NCBI GenBank assembly: GCA_965199905.1 | Contig: OZ241366.1 | Location: 3,162,001-3,226,000 of the forward strand | Direction: 5' to 3' | Length of the DNA: 64,000 nucleotides | Source of the DNA: Ilyomonas sp965199905 | GTDB lineage: Bacteria; Bacteroidota; Bacteroidia; Chitinophagales; Chitinophagaceae | In this document: positions 17,272 to 25,267 of the stretch, piece by piece | Position numbering within the stretch: the first letter of the stretch is position 1 | Layout: each line of letters begins with the position of its first letter | Notes under the pieces: generated by a model | What the model saw: only the letters and a program-made list of their open reading frames with translations | Told to the model about the DNA's origin: nothing | Databases searched by the model: none | Translations under genes and position numbers: made by a program

Positions 17272-17919
17272 TTAATAGCCTGCTGTAAACCTTTGTTTTG
17301 GATGCTTGTTTGTTTCCACTTCATCGGCAATTACAACCGCTAAATCCTGCACCGACAAATAGCTGCGGCCTTTATCGTTAAGCACCGGATTGTTCAAACC
17401 TAACCGATAAATTCCTGTTCTGCCGGTGTCGATACCAGGATGCATTTCTAATGCAGGACTAAAAAACGTCCAGTTCAAATCTTTTTCTTCTTTAATAATG
17501 TTCAGGTAATCTCTCGCAGCCGTTGCCCCTTGTTTATATGCTTCCGGAAAATCGGGACTATCTACTACCTGTTTGCCATCAATAAACAAACTTCCTGCAC
17601 CGCCAATTACTATCAAACGCTCTACGCCAGACTCTTTAACAGCCTGCTGAATATTTTTAGAACCCGTTAAAAAATCATTGTACAAGTTAGGGTTTGTCCA
17701 CCCTGCATTAAATGCACTTACCACCACATCATATCCTTTTACGGTAGCTGCTAAAGCGGTTACGTCATCTACATCTACTTTTTTAGCTGTTAGATTTTCA
17801 TTTGCTTGCACCTTAGATATGTCACGGGCAATTGCAAGAATTTGGTGCCCACGACTGCTTAATTCTTCTATTATACTTTTACCCACAAATCCTGTGGCGC
17901 CAATTACTGCTATTTTCAT
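17272..17919 (-). CDS. NAD(P)H-binding oxidoreductase (YwnB/NmrA-like atypical SDR)
   Basis: 215-aa Rossmann protein. The nucleotide-binding motif is GATGFVGKSIIEELSSRGH (residues 8-26), followed by ARDISK. VVSAFNAGW and RLIVIGGAGSLFI are typical of the BVU-type/YwnB group of atypical short-chain dehydrogenases. The substrate is unknown. In Bacillus the ywnB homologue sits next to the Rrf2 regulator ywnA, and here an Rrf2 regulator heads the same minus-strand cluster, which supports a redox or electrophile stress role (inference). A clear terminator follows. Confidence 0.88.
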   Translation of the reverse strand: MKIAVIGATGFVGKSIIEELSSRGHQILAIARDISKVQANENLTAKKVDVDDVTALAATVKGYDVVVSAFNAGWTNPNLYNDFLTGSKNIQQAVKESGVERLIVIGGAGSLFIDGKQVVDSPDFPEAYKQGATAARDYLNIIKEEKDLNWTFFSPALEMHPGIDTGRTGIYRLGLNNPVLNDKGRSYLSVQDLAVVIADEVETNKHPKQRFTAGY

Positions 17920-18009
17920 GTTGCTAATTTTTTAAGTTTGTTTTTTGAACTTGTTATTGAAATATTTTAGAGTTTGTTACTCAATTCATTTATAGTTTTT
18001 CATGCCTCA

Positions 18010-18861
18010 TTAGTTCAGTTTAGTAATAAATGTTTTTATGATGTTCGCTGCTTCGCTATAATATTCTTCGAGCATAAAATGTCCTCCATTAAAAAAATGC
18101 AATTCGGCTTCAGGAAGATTTGATAAATAAGCTTTGGCACCTTCCGGCAAGAAGAAAGGATCATTCTCGCCCCAAAGAATTAGCGCAGGTGGGTTGGATT
18201 GGGAAAAATAAGTTTGCCACGCGGGGTAACTTTCAACATTCGTTTTATAATCTGCAATCAGCTCTAATTGAATCTTTGCCCGATTTGGCAATTGCATAAA
18301 ATAATCGTCAAGCCCGTAGCTATCAGGATTAATTTTATTGGCATCGCCTGCTCCATCCATATATTGACGCCTGATGCCTTCCCTGCTAAAAAAGAACGAT
18401 GCTTTATCTTCATTTTCTTTCGTTTGATTCTGGGCATACTGCTGCAAGGGTAAAGTAATGGCCCCAAAGCCAACGAGATAAGCATTGGCATTTTGAATGA
18501 TGAGAGACTTAATCAGCGATGGGCGTTTGCCGGCTATTCTATATCCGATAGGACCGCCATAATCGTGCACATACAGGTTTATATTGCTTAACTGCAATGT
18601 GTCAATAAACCTTTCAATGGTGGCAGCGATATTGCTGAAGTTATAAGTATAGCCGGCAGCGGAAATATCCTCGCTTTGTCCAAATCCCGGAAAATCTGGC
18701 GCTACCACATGAAAGTCCGCTTCTAACACGCACATAATTTGTTGATACATGTGGGAGGATGATGGAAAGCCGTGCATAAATAAAATCGTTTCCTTATTTT
18801 CTTGTCCGCCTTCCCGGTAAAAGATTTTATACTGTTCAATCACAACATTTTTATATTCCAT
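18010..18861 (-). CDS. Alpha/beta hydrolase (haloalkane dehalogenase / epoxide hydrolase-like)
   Basis: 283-aa alpha/beta hydrolase. The oxyanion region is MHGFPSSSHMY (about residues 28-38). The nucleophile elbow reads VHDYGGPIGYRIA, with Asp rather than Ser, as in haloalkane dehalogenases and epoxide hydrolases. The acid region is LILWGENDPFF and the catalytic His lies in NGGHFMLEE. No signal peptide. It lies between the NAD(P)-binding gene (90-base gap) and gap (83-base gap) on the same strand. The substrate is not known; the Asp nucleophile suggests an electrophilic compound. Confidence 0.85.
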   Translation of the reverse strand: MEYKNVVIEQYKIFYREGGQENKETILFMHGFPSSSHMYQQIMCVLEADFHVVAPDFPGFGQSEDISAAGYTYNFSNIAATIERFIDTLQLSNINLYVHDYGGPIGYRIAGKRPSLIKSLIIQNANAYLVGFGAITLPLQQYAQNQTKENEDKASFFFSREGIRRQYMDGAGDANKINPDSYGLDDYFMQLPNRAKIQLELIADYKTNVESYPAWQTYFSQSNPPALILWGENDPFFLPEGAKAYLSNLPEAELHFFNGGHFMLEEYYSEAANIIKTFITKLN

Positions 18862-18944
18862 AGTAGTTTTTGAGTTTATACTAAAAGCGCAGAATTTGAC
18901 AGACGTTTTTCAGCCGTTACGATCTTATTAATGGTGATCGTCCT

Positions 18945-19952
18945 TTATTTTTTGCTGTGTATATAGCGCATCATCTCTAAGACTTTATTGGAGTAGCCCC
19001 ATTCGTTATCGTACCAGCTTACCACTTTCAGGAATTTATCTGATAGCATTATCCCGGCGCCCGCATCGAATACCGAAGTACACGCATTTCCGTTGATATC
19101 AGAGCTTACAATTTCATCTTCGGTGTACCCCAATACGCCCTTCAATTCATTTTCCGCCTGGTGTTTCATTACTTCTTTTACTGCTTCATAACTGGTTGCC
19201 CGGTTTAACTTAACGGTAAAGTCAACTACAGAAGCATTGGCAACCGGCACTCTGAAAGACATACCGGTTACTTTGCCTTGTAATTCCGGAAGAACCTTAC
19301 CGACCGCTTTCGCTGCTCCTGTAGCTGCTGGAATTATGTTCTGAAAAGCGCCACGTCCAAAACGCCAGTCTTTGCCAGATGGGCCATCTACTGTTTTTTG
19401 GGTAGAAGTAACGGCGTGTATGGTTGTCATCAAACCTTCGTCAATACCCCAACTGTCATTCAACACTTTGGCAATAGGTGCAAGGCAGTTTGTGGTACAC
19501 GAAGCAGTGGAAATAACCTGTAAACCGGGAGCATAATTATTATGATTTACACCAAATACAAACATCGGCGTTTCATCCTTCGAAGGCCCAGTTATAATCA
19601 CCTTTTTTGCTCCGGAAAGCAAGTGACCCTGAACGGATGTTGCAGTAAGAAAAAAGCCTGTTGACTCGCAGACGTAGTCGGCTCCAATGGCTGCCCAGTT
19701 TAACTTTGACGGGTCCTTTTCTGACGTAATTCTTACAGGTCGGCCATCAACAACTAATTGATTGTCCTTTACTTCAATAACACCGTTGAAAGCGCCGTGC
19801 GTTGAATCGTATTTTAGTTGGTAAGCAAGGTAATCAACATCTTGCAGGTCATTGATGCCTACGATTTCAACGTTTTCAAATTTCCGCGACGCCCTGAAAA
19901 CCATTCTGCCGATGCGGCCAAATCCGTTGATTCCGATTTTTATTTTTTCCAT
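18945..19952 (-). CDS. gap: Glyceraldehyde-3-phosphate dehydrogenase, type I
   Basis: 335-aa GAPDH that oxidises glyceraldehyde 3-phosphate with NAD. The Rossmann motif is INGFGRIGRM (residues 8-17), and Asp35 in GINDL suggests NAD preference. The catalytic Cys152 is in TASCTTNCLAP. HAVTSTQKTVDGPS and WYDNEWGYSNKV are standard. All key residues are present. It is unusual that it sits in a stress-type cluster, 37 bases downstream of an Rrf2 regulator, rather than with other glycolytic genes. It may be an extra, regulated copy, but the window cannot show whether another gap exists. Confidence 0.95.
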   Translation of the reverse strand: MEKIKIGINGFGRIGRMVFRASRKFENVEIVGINDLQDVDYLAYQLKYDSTHGAFNGVIEVKDNQLVVDGRPVRITSEKDPSKLNWAAIGADYVCESTGFFLTATSVQGHLLSGAKKVIITGPSKDETPMFVFGVNHNNYAPGLQVISTASCTTNCLAPIAKVLNDSWGIDEGLMTTIHAVTSTQKTVDGPSGKDWRFGRGAFQNIIPAATGAAKAVGKVLPELQGKVTGMSFRVPVANASVVDFTVKLNRATSYEAVKEVMKHQAENELKGVLGYTEDEIVSSDINGNACTSVFDAGAGIMLSDKFLKVVSWYDNEWGYSNKVLEMMRYIHSKK

Positions 19953-19989
19953 ATTGCTGCTTTAGTATTACTTATTGTTTATTTTAAAT

Positions 19990-20403
19990 TTATCTTTTGA
20001 ATTTTTTACTAAAATCTTTAAGTGTTTGTTTACTTAATTCATTTATCAAAACCTGTTCTGTGTCGCTGTATAGTTTAGCTAAATGCTTATTAATATTTTT
20101 GCCTATCAAACATTCGGGGTTTGGCGTATTTTTTTGATTTCCTAAAAACGAAACCTGTCTTACACTTTCATAAATAGCCCCAAGTGTAATTTCAGCAGAA
20201 GCCATTGCCAGTGATGTACCGCCATTTTTTCCTTCTTTGCTTTGTACAAATCCATGATTACGCAAGTTGATTAATTCCTTGCGCACCATGGCAGGATTGA
20301 TGTTGATGCTTCCTGCTATATAAGTCGAGGAAACGAGTTTATCTTTTGCATGGTCAAGCAAAACCAATATATGCATTGCTATCACAAACCTTCCGTTATT
20401 CAT
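19990..20403 (-). CDS. Rrf2 family transcriptional regulator (cysteine-poor, YwnA type)
   Basis: 137-aa Rrf2 protein. The winged-helix domain spans about residues 5-80 (RFVIAMHILVLL, STYIAGSININPAMVRKELINLRNHGFVQSKEGKNGG). It has a single Cys (NPECLIG), so it lacks the three-cysteine iron-sulfur site of IscR or NsrR and is closer to the YwnA/redox-type group. It heads a minus-strand series with gap, hydrolase, NAD(P)-binding protein and the Bcr pump. An inverted repeat just upstream of its ATG suggests autoregulation. Confidence 0.9.
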   Translation of the reverse strand: MNNGRFVIAMHILVLLDHAKDKLVSSTYIAGSININPAMVRKELINLRNHGFVQSKEGKNGGTSLAMASAEITLGAIYESVRQVSFLGNQKNTPNPECLIGKNINKHLAKLYSDTEQVLINELSKQTLKDFSKKFKR

Positions 20404-20438
20404 ACTGTAAACATTATTGTTACAGTTGCAAAGATGTG
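20404..20438 (-). promoter_or_regulatory. Operator-like inverted repeat and -7 box upstream of the Rrf2 gene
   Basis: ACTGTAA (20404-20410) is answered by TTACAGT (20420-20426), a perfect 7-bp inverted repeat directly before the Rrf2 ATG. On the minus strand CATCTTTG (20438-20431) is one mismatch from TAnnTTTG, placing the likely transcription start inside the repeat. This is a classic layout for autorepression. Confidence 0.5.
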
Positions 20439-20617
20439 GTGTTGATTTCGAATTACCTAATTATTCTGTAATTAAATTTATTGCAGTATAAAAATGATAG
20501 GCATTTTTATATTTCTTACTTCGAAATAAGAATTCAATAAGTATTAAAATAAGAGCAGCTAAAAGATGACCCAAACAAATTTCAAACACATTTTAATGCA
20601 AAACTTCGACAGAGGTA

Positions 20618-20803
20618 TGCGCCTAACAAGGGGTTTGGCGTTATTTGGGCAGTACGTTGTTAACTTCGGCTGTAGTTCGTTATCAGCTTCGGTTTCGGCT
20701 CAACGTTAGTAATTTAGCTTTAGTTGTTATCTTCAACTTTTAAAACTATATTGGGATTTGTCGTCGGCAGACGTTTTTTAAATATCCCAACAACGCCAAG
20801 CCT
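20618..20803 (+). repeat. Cassette-bounding repeat, copy A
   Basis: Shares with copy C (22592-22787) the block ACGTTG, CGGCT, TTCGTTATCAGCTTC and, about 70 bases on, GGCAGACGTTTTTTAAATATCCCA...GCCAAGCC. It is preceded by GCCTAAC, which fits the R'' box of integron attC sites, and contains CAACGTTAG. The copies are in direct orientation about 1.98 kb apart. Confidence 0.6.
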
Positions 20804-20886
20804 TGATCGTTGTACATAAGCAATCCGCAGACTACTAAAACCTGACCGATAAATACAACTTAATTAACCATCTGTAAGTTTGTAGA

Positions 20887-21342
20887 ATGAAACCAGGATT
20901 ATATTTTGACACTTCTGTTTTTGGAGGAGCTTTCGATGAAGAGTTTGAGGAAATTTCAACTTTGCTTTTTGAAAAGTAAAGCTGGGACAGATTATTTGTG
21001 TTTATTCAGACCTTTCAGAAACAGAACTGAAAAAATGCACCACAAAGGGTTAGAGATTTTTTTGCTGACTTACCAAAAGAGCATGTACAGTTTGTTGAAG
21101 TGACGGAAGAAGCCTACGAACTTGCACACAAATATTTGGACGAAAAAGTTGTTGGTCCAACAAGTGCAGACGATTGTGGACACATTGCAACAGCAACGCT
21201 TAACAAAGTGGGCTTTTTAGTTAGTTGGAACTTTAAACACATTGTAAACGTTTTTAAAATTCGCGGCTACAATTCAATAAATTTACGTTGTGGTTATTCG
21301 CAACTTGATATTCGTTCACCAAAAGAAATTGTATATAATTAA
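20887..21342 (+). pseudogene. PIN-domain (VapC-like) toxin with two compensating frameshifts
   Basis: From ATG 20887 the frame reads MKPGLYFDTSVFGGAFDEEF, the first Asp of a PIN nuclease, then stops at TAA 20977. Adding one G near 20976 continues as VKLGQIICVYSDLSETEL. Removing one A from the six-A run at 21030-21035 returns to the first frame: FADLPKEHVQFVEV, then PTSADDCGHIATATLNKVGFLVSWNFKHIVN with the later PIN acidic residues. The restored protein is about 151 aa. Both changes are single bases at homopolymers. It lies in a segment bounded by repeats A and B, with a putative antitoxin downstream. Confidence 0.8.
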
Positions 21343-21487
21343 GACGACAAATAAAAAAGAAAAAACGTTTGATACAGTAAAAGTGTTTAGAGAAATCAAG
21401 GAAAAAATTGCAAAGGAAACTGAAAAAATGAGTTTCGCTGAATTTAAAGAATACTTGAACAAAAATAAGTTACAGGCTGCAAAATAG
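21290..21487 (+). CDS. Putative antitoxin to the PIN toxin
   Basis: Short basic/acidic helical protein: KEKTFDTVKVFREIKEKIAKETEKMSFAEFKEYLNKNK. The pattern FDxVKxxRxIxxKxxKExxxM(S/T)xxExxEY is familiar from small proteins next to PIN toxins in Bacteroidota. The listed start is a GTG overlapping the PIN gene, but the real start is unclear: the codon expected right after the PIN stop is AAG where an ATG would be natural, and ATT at 21338 is the closest alternative. If no start works, the antitoxin is also broken. Confidence 0.5.
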   Translation: MVIRNLIFVHQKKLYIIKTTNKKEKTFDTVKVFREIKEKIAKETEKMSFAEFKEYLNKNKLQAAK

Positions 21488-21490
21488 ACT

Positions 21491-21577
21491 TTGCCTACGC
21501 ACAACATTGGTTTTCTGCTATGCTGGCAGATGAATATAAAATACCAGCACAGCAGTAATACTCAACGTTGGCGGCAA
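21491..21577 (+). repeat. attC-like hairpin element B
   Basis: Begins four bases after the antitoxin stop. Outer arms TTGCC (21491-21495) and GGCAA (21573-21577); inner stem CTGCTATGCTGG (21515-21526) with CCAGCACAGCAG (21544-21555), one mismatch; CAACGTTGG near the right end. The overall fold resembles a folded integron attC site, but the R-box consensus is not met exactly. Confidence 0.5.
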
Positions 21578-21642
21578 TTTAAAAAACCTTCCATGACAAG
21601 CGAAATTTGTTCCCTAAGTACATAAAGTATTAAACACAAAAA

Positions 21643-22590
21643 ATGGCATACTTAATAATAATCATACTAACAATTTGTGTAACCAGTCTTTTTATTTATA
21701 CCTATCGTTGGAATATAGTTAATCCAAATAAAAGTGGCTCTTTAAATATTGATAATTTACAGAGAACATTTGTTTACCATGTCCCCAAGAAACTAAATAA
21801 TAAACCTAAATTAATTATCGCTTATCACGGCTCGAAGATGAAAGCGTTTATAATGCAGATTTTTACAGGACACGAATTTGACGAGTTAGCCGATATGGAT
21901 GAAAATACAATTATCGTATATCCCCAAGGTTATAAGAACAATTGGAATGACTGTAGGAAACAAGCACCGTTTCCAGCCAAACAATCGAATGTAGATGATG
22001 TTAAGTTTACGGAACAAATCATTTCATTTTTCAAGAAAGAATACCAAATTGACACTACTCATATTTTTGCAGTTGGATTTTCAAATGGGGGACAGATGGT
22101 GATGAAATTAGCCAAGCAGAAACCAGAATGGTTTAAGGGATTTGCGGTTATTAGTGCAAACCTTCCAACTGAAAACAATAACGACTGTATTGATACAAAA
22201 AAACCAGTTTCTTTGTTGTTGATGAACGGTACGAATGACCCTATCAATCCTTATGAAGGTGGCGAAGTAATATTAGATAGACAAAGCTTTGGCTCGGTTA
22301 TTAGCACCGAACAAAACCTGCAACATTGGCTAAATGTAAGTAACTGTGACTTATTAGAAAAGGGTATTACACAATTTCCGCAAAACAAAGCAGAAAATAA
22401 TATAACAGCTATTCAAAAGACATATCTTTCATCAACGACCAATAAACAAATAAGCTTTATAAAAGTTATAAATGGCGGACACACCATACCAAATCGGAAT
22501 TTTCGTGTTCCCATTAAGAAAATGGGGGAAATGAACAAAGACATTGACGGACCGAAATTAATTTGGGATTTCTTAATGGCGTTAAAATAA
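21643..22590 (+). CDS. PHB depolymerase-like esterase (LpqC family alpha/beta hydrolase)
   Basis: 315 aa with an N-terminal membrane anchor or uncleaved signal (about residues 2-20, LIIIILTICVTSLFIY). The hydrolase domain begins FVYHVPKKLNNKPKLIIAYHGS, shows VYPQGYKNNWNDCRK, and has the nucleophile elbow GFSNGG (Ser in the middle), a later LMNGTNDPINPYEGG acid region and the His in INGGHTIP. Relatives are polyhydroxybutyrate or feruloyl esterase-like enzymes; the real substrate is unknown. The gene is A/T-rich compared with core genes and is flanked by elements B and C, so it looks like cargo of a mobile cassette segment. Confidence 0.85.
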   Translation: MAYLIIIILTICVTSLFIYTYRWNIVNPNKSGSLNIDNLQRTFVYHVPKKLNNKPKLIIAYHGSKMKAFIMQIFTGHEFDELADMDENTIIVYPQGYKNNWNDCRKQAPFPAKQSNVDDVKFTEQIISFFKKEYQIDTTHIFAVGFSNGGQMVMKLAKQKPEWFKGFAVISANLPTENNNDCIDTKKPVSLLLMNGTNDPINPYEGGEVILDRQSFGSVISTEQNLQHWLNVSNCDLLEKGITQFPQNKAENNITAIQKTYLSSTTNKQISFIKVINGGHTIPNRNFRVPIKKMGEMNKDIDGPKLIWDFLMALK

Positions 22591-22591
22591 A

Positions 22592-22787
22592 ACTGCCACC
22601 AACAAGTGTATTGCCAATAGTGTGGCGGGACGTTGGAGCAATCGGCTACAATTCGCTATCAGCTTCAGTTCAGGCGGAAGAAACTCCTTTGAACATCAGA
22701 ATAATTTTTTAATCTTTGAATAAATAATGTCCGCCGCGGCGGAGCCGGGCAGAAGTTTTTCAACTTCCCCACCATCGCAAAGCCCCA
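22592..22787 (+). repeat. Cassette-bounding repeat, copy C, with palindrome and terminator-like hairpin
   Basis: Starts one base after the esterase stop (CTGCCACCAACAAG). Shares GACGTTGG, CGGCTACAATTCGCTATC and the GGGCAGAAGTTTTT...TCCCC...GCAAAGCC block with copy A. It also holds a perfect 14-bp palindrome TCCGCCGCGGCGGA (22730-22743) and the hairpin GAAGTT-TTTC-AACTTC (22752-22767), which may end prpC transcription on the minus strand. Confidence 0.6.
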
Positions 22788-22807
22788 AAATGTTAGCCTT
22801 CAAAACA

Positions 22808-23962
22808 TCACCGTTTTTCAATACTCACAAACTCTCTTTCTTCCGGGCCGGTATAGTTAGCGCTTGGGCGAATGATCTTTCCATCCTGTCGCTGCTCAAT
22901 AATATGCGCGCACCAGCCGGTAAGTCTTGCTATCACAAATAAAGGCGTAAAAAACAAAGTGGGTACACCCATTATGTGATACGATACAGCCGAGAACCAA
23001 TCGAGATTCGGGAACATCTTTTTCTCATTCCACATCAATGTTTCAATCGCTTCGGCAATGTTGAATAATTGCAGATCGCCGGCTTCTTCCGACAGTCGTT
23101 TTGCCACGGCTTTTATCACTTCATTTCGCGGGTCGGAAATGGTATATACCGGGTGACCAAAACCAATGATGACTTCTTTGTTTGCCAACCGTTGCCTGAT
23201 GTCTTCTTCCGCTTCTGCCACGCTGCTATAACGGCTTTGAATGTCGTACGCCACTTCATTAGCACCGCCATGCTTGGGTCCACGCAAAGCTCCGATAGCG
23301 CCCGTTACACAGGAATAAATATCGCTTCCTGTGCCAGCAATCACGCGGGCTGCAAACGTGCTGGCATTAAATTCATGCTCGGCATATAAATTCAAAGATA
23401 CCTGCATGGCTTCTGTCCATGATGCGGAGGGTTTTTCGCCATGCAGCAAATGAAGAAAATGTGCGCCGGTTGTGTCGTCATCCGTTTCGGTTTCTATCCT
23501 TTTTTTATCGTTGGCAAAATGATACCAGTATAGCAACGCAGAAGATGAGGAAGCAATGAGTTTGTCAGCAATATTTCTTGCGCCTTCCGGTAAATGTTTG
23601 TTGTTTTCCGGTTCGGTTGTTCCGAGTACGGAAGTGTAAGTTCGCAGCACATCCATCGGGTGCGCCGTGGCTGGTATTTGTTCTAATACATTCTTAGCTA
23701 CGCTGTTTAACCCGCGCAGCGAGACAAGCTTTTTCCTGTACGATTCTAACGTTGTTTTATCGGGCAATGAACCGTACAACAACAGGTACGCGACTTCTTC
23801 GAACGAAGCTTTTTCGGCAAGGTCGAGAATGTTATAGCCGCGATAATGCAGGTCGTTTCCGCTTCTGCCTACAGTGCAGATGGATGTATTACCGGCAGGC
23901 ACACCAGATAAGGCAACTGATTTTTTGGGTTTGAATTGGGGCGTTACAGCATCATTATTCAT
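22808..23962 (-). CDS. prpC: 2-methylcitrate synthase / citrate synthase
   Basis: Citrate synthase family, 384 aa from the ATG at 23962, the length of PrpC. Motifs: LSGVPAGNTSICTVGRSGNDLHYRGYNI, HEFNASTFAARVIAGTGSDIYS, GALRGPKHGGANE, IGFGHPVYTISDPR with the catalytic His and later Asp region, and a C-terminal RPSANYTGP. The neighbouring methylisocitrate lyase argues strongly for the propionate (methylcitrate) cycle: it condenses propionyl-CoA with oxaloacetate. An upstream frame to 24049 exists but adds residues unlike the family. prpD is not in the window. Confidence 0.9.
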   Translation of the reverse strand: MNNDAVTPQFKPKKSVALSGVPAGNTSICTVGRSGNDLHYRGYNILDLAEKASFEEVAYLLLYGSLPDKTTLESYRKKLVSLRGLNSVAKNVLEQIPATAHPMDVLRTYTSVLGTTEPENNKHLPEGARNIADKLIASSSSALLYWYHFANDKKRIETETDDDTTGAHFLHLLHGEKPSASWTEAMQVSLNLYAEHEFNASTFAARVIAGTGSDIYSCVTGAIGALRGPKHGGANEVAYDIQSRYSSVAEAEEDIRQRLANKEVIIGFGHPVYTISDPRNEVIKAVAKRLSEEAGDLQLFNIAEAIETLMWNEKKMFPNLDWFSAVSYHIMGVPTLFFTPLFVIARLTGWCAHIIEQRQDGKIIRPSANYTGPEEREFVSIEKR

Positions 23963-24107
23963 TGTTATCATTTTATATGGTAAAGAAATCGTTTTTGTGA
24001 GTGGTGAGTATGTAACTATGTCATCCTTTGCAATGCGGCTCAATTGCATAGCACGTCATTACACACAATCTGTCTTTGTGCAGCTTGTATTATTTTGTGG
24101 TTTAAAA

Positions 24108-24209
24108 AAAGCTCAATCATTGCCCCGAACGTGATGGGAACATTCCTGCGTACCGAAGCAGCAGGAATGGCAACAACTGCCGATCACATAGCGGCGTACG
24201 ATGGTTATA
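24108..24209 (+). repeat. Dispersed intergenic repeat, copy 2
   Basis: AGCTCAATCATTGCCCCGAAC, GATGGGAACATTCCTGCG, then GAAGCAGCAGGAATGGCAAC and ACTGCCGATCAC, ending CGATGGTTAT. The central hairpin CATTCCTGC / GCAGGAATG is intact. It lies between prpC and prpB, which would split their transcript. Confidence 0.85.
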
Positions 24210-24253
24210 ACTAAGATACACCGTACATCACACATCTGACATCGCACACCGAT

Positions 24254-25138
24254 TTACTTCTTTTTATATAGTTCATCAAGCTTGTTTTCATACGCATAAT
24301 AACCAATGCTGTCATACAGTTCTGCACGGGTTTGCATGGTGTTTACAACATTCTTTTGCGTGCCCTCGTTTCGTATAGCTTCATACACATTCAAAGCCGC
24401 TTTGTTGGCTGCGCGAAAAGCCGATAGCGGATACAAAACAAGGCTTACACCTGCATTGCGCAATTCATCGACCGTCCACATTGGCGTCATTCCAAACTCA
24501 GTGATGTTGGCAAGAATGGGCAAGCCGCAAGCCTCGCTGAACTGTTTATATAAAGACAAATCGGTAACCGCTTCCGCAAATAAAAAATCAGCGCCGGCAT
24601 CTGCATAAGCCTTCGCGCGTATTAATGTTTTATCGAGTCCTTCTACAGCCAAAGCATCGGTGCGTGCACCAATTACAAACTGCTCATCGGTACGCGCATC
24701 CACTGCCGCTTTAATGCGGTCGGTCATCTCTTCTGTTGTTACCACTTCTTTGTTTGGGCGATGACCGCAACGCTTGGCGCCAGCCTGATCTTCAATATGC
24801 AAAGCGGCAGCACCGGCTTTAATCAACGACTTTACCGTGCGGGCAACGTTGAATGCGGAAGGACCAAAACCAGTATCCACATCTACGAGCAAAGGCGTAT
24901 CAATAACGTTTGTAATGCGGGTGATGTCAATCAATACATCTTCGAGTGTTGTGATGCCTAAATCTGGAATGCCCAACGAACCGGCAGCCACGCCGCCGCC
25001 CGATAAATAGATGGCTTTATAACCAGCTTGCGCAGCCAGCAAAGCATGGTTGGCATTGATGGTTCCAATCACCTGTAAAGGCTGCTCTTCTTTCATCGCT
25101 TTGCGAAAGCGGGCACCGGCAGAATCGTTAGTGTTCAT
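24254..25138 (-). CDS. prpB: Methylisocitrate lyase
   Basis: 294-aa member of the isocitrate lyase/PEP mutase family that splits 2-methylisocitrate to pyruvate and succinate. Key stretches: GTINANHALLAAQAGYKAIYLSGGGVAAGSLGIPDLG, LLVDVDTGFG with the metal-binding Asp residues, IEDQAGAKRCGHRPNKEVV containing the KRCGH catalytic loop, and ANITEFGMTP. All active-site residues are present. It is upstream of prpC on the same strand with a 290-base gap that contains a dispersed repeat. Together they give most of the methylcitrate cycle. Confidence 0.94.
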   Translation of the reverse strand: MNTNDSAGARFRKAMKEEQPLQVIGTINANHALLAAQAGYKAIYLSGGGVAAGSLGIPDLGITTLEDVLIDITRITNVIDTPLLVDVDTGFGPSAFNVARTVKSLIKAGAAALHIEDQAGAKRCGHRPNKEVVTTEEMTDRIKAAVDARTDEQFVIGARTDALAVEGLDKTLIRAKAYADAGADFLFAEAVTDLSLYKQFSEACGLPILANITEFGMTPMWTVDELRNAGVSLVLYPLSAFRAANKAALNVYEAIRNEGTQKNVVNTMQTRAELYDSIGYYAYENKLDELYKKK

Positions 25139-25267
25139 CGTTGTAAATAAGTAGCCAAAGGTAAGGGCGTTGGTATTTCATCACCGGGTAGCCGTATGCA
25201 CTTTAAGCTTTTATACCGCTTATTTATTTTAGTAAAACGCATGGCGCCAGCCAAATATCTTTATCGC

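Noticed and set aside
20618..22787. True integron with standard attC sites
   Set aside because: Only the GCCTAAC box fits the R'' consensus well; the GTTRRRY boxes do not match, and no integrase gene is in the window. Reported only as attC-like.
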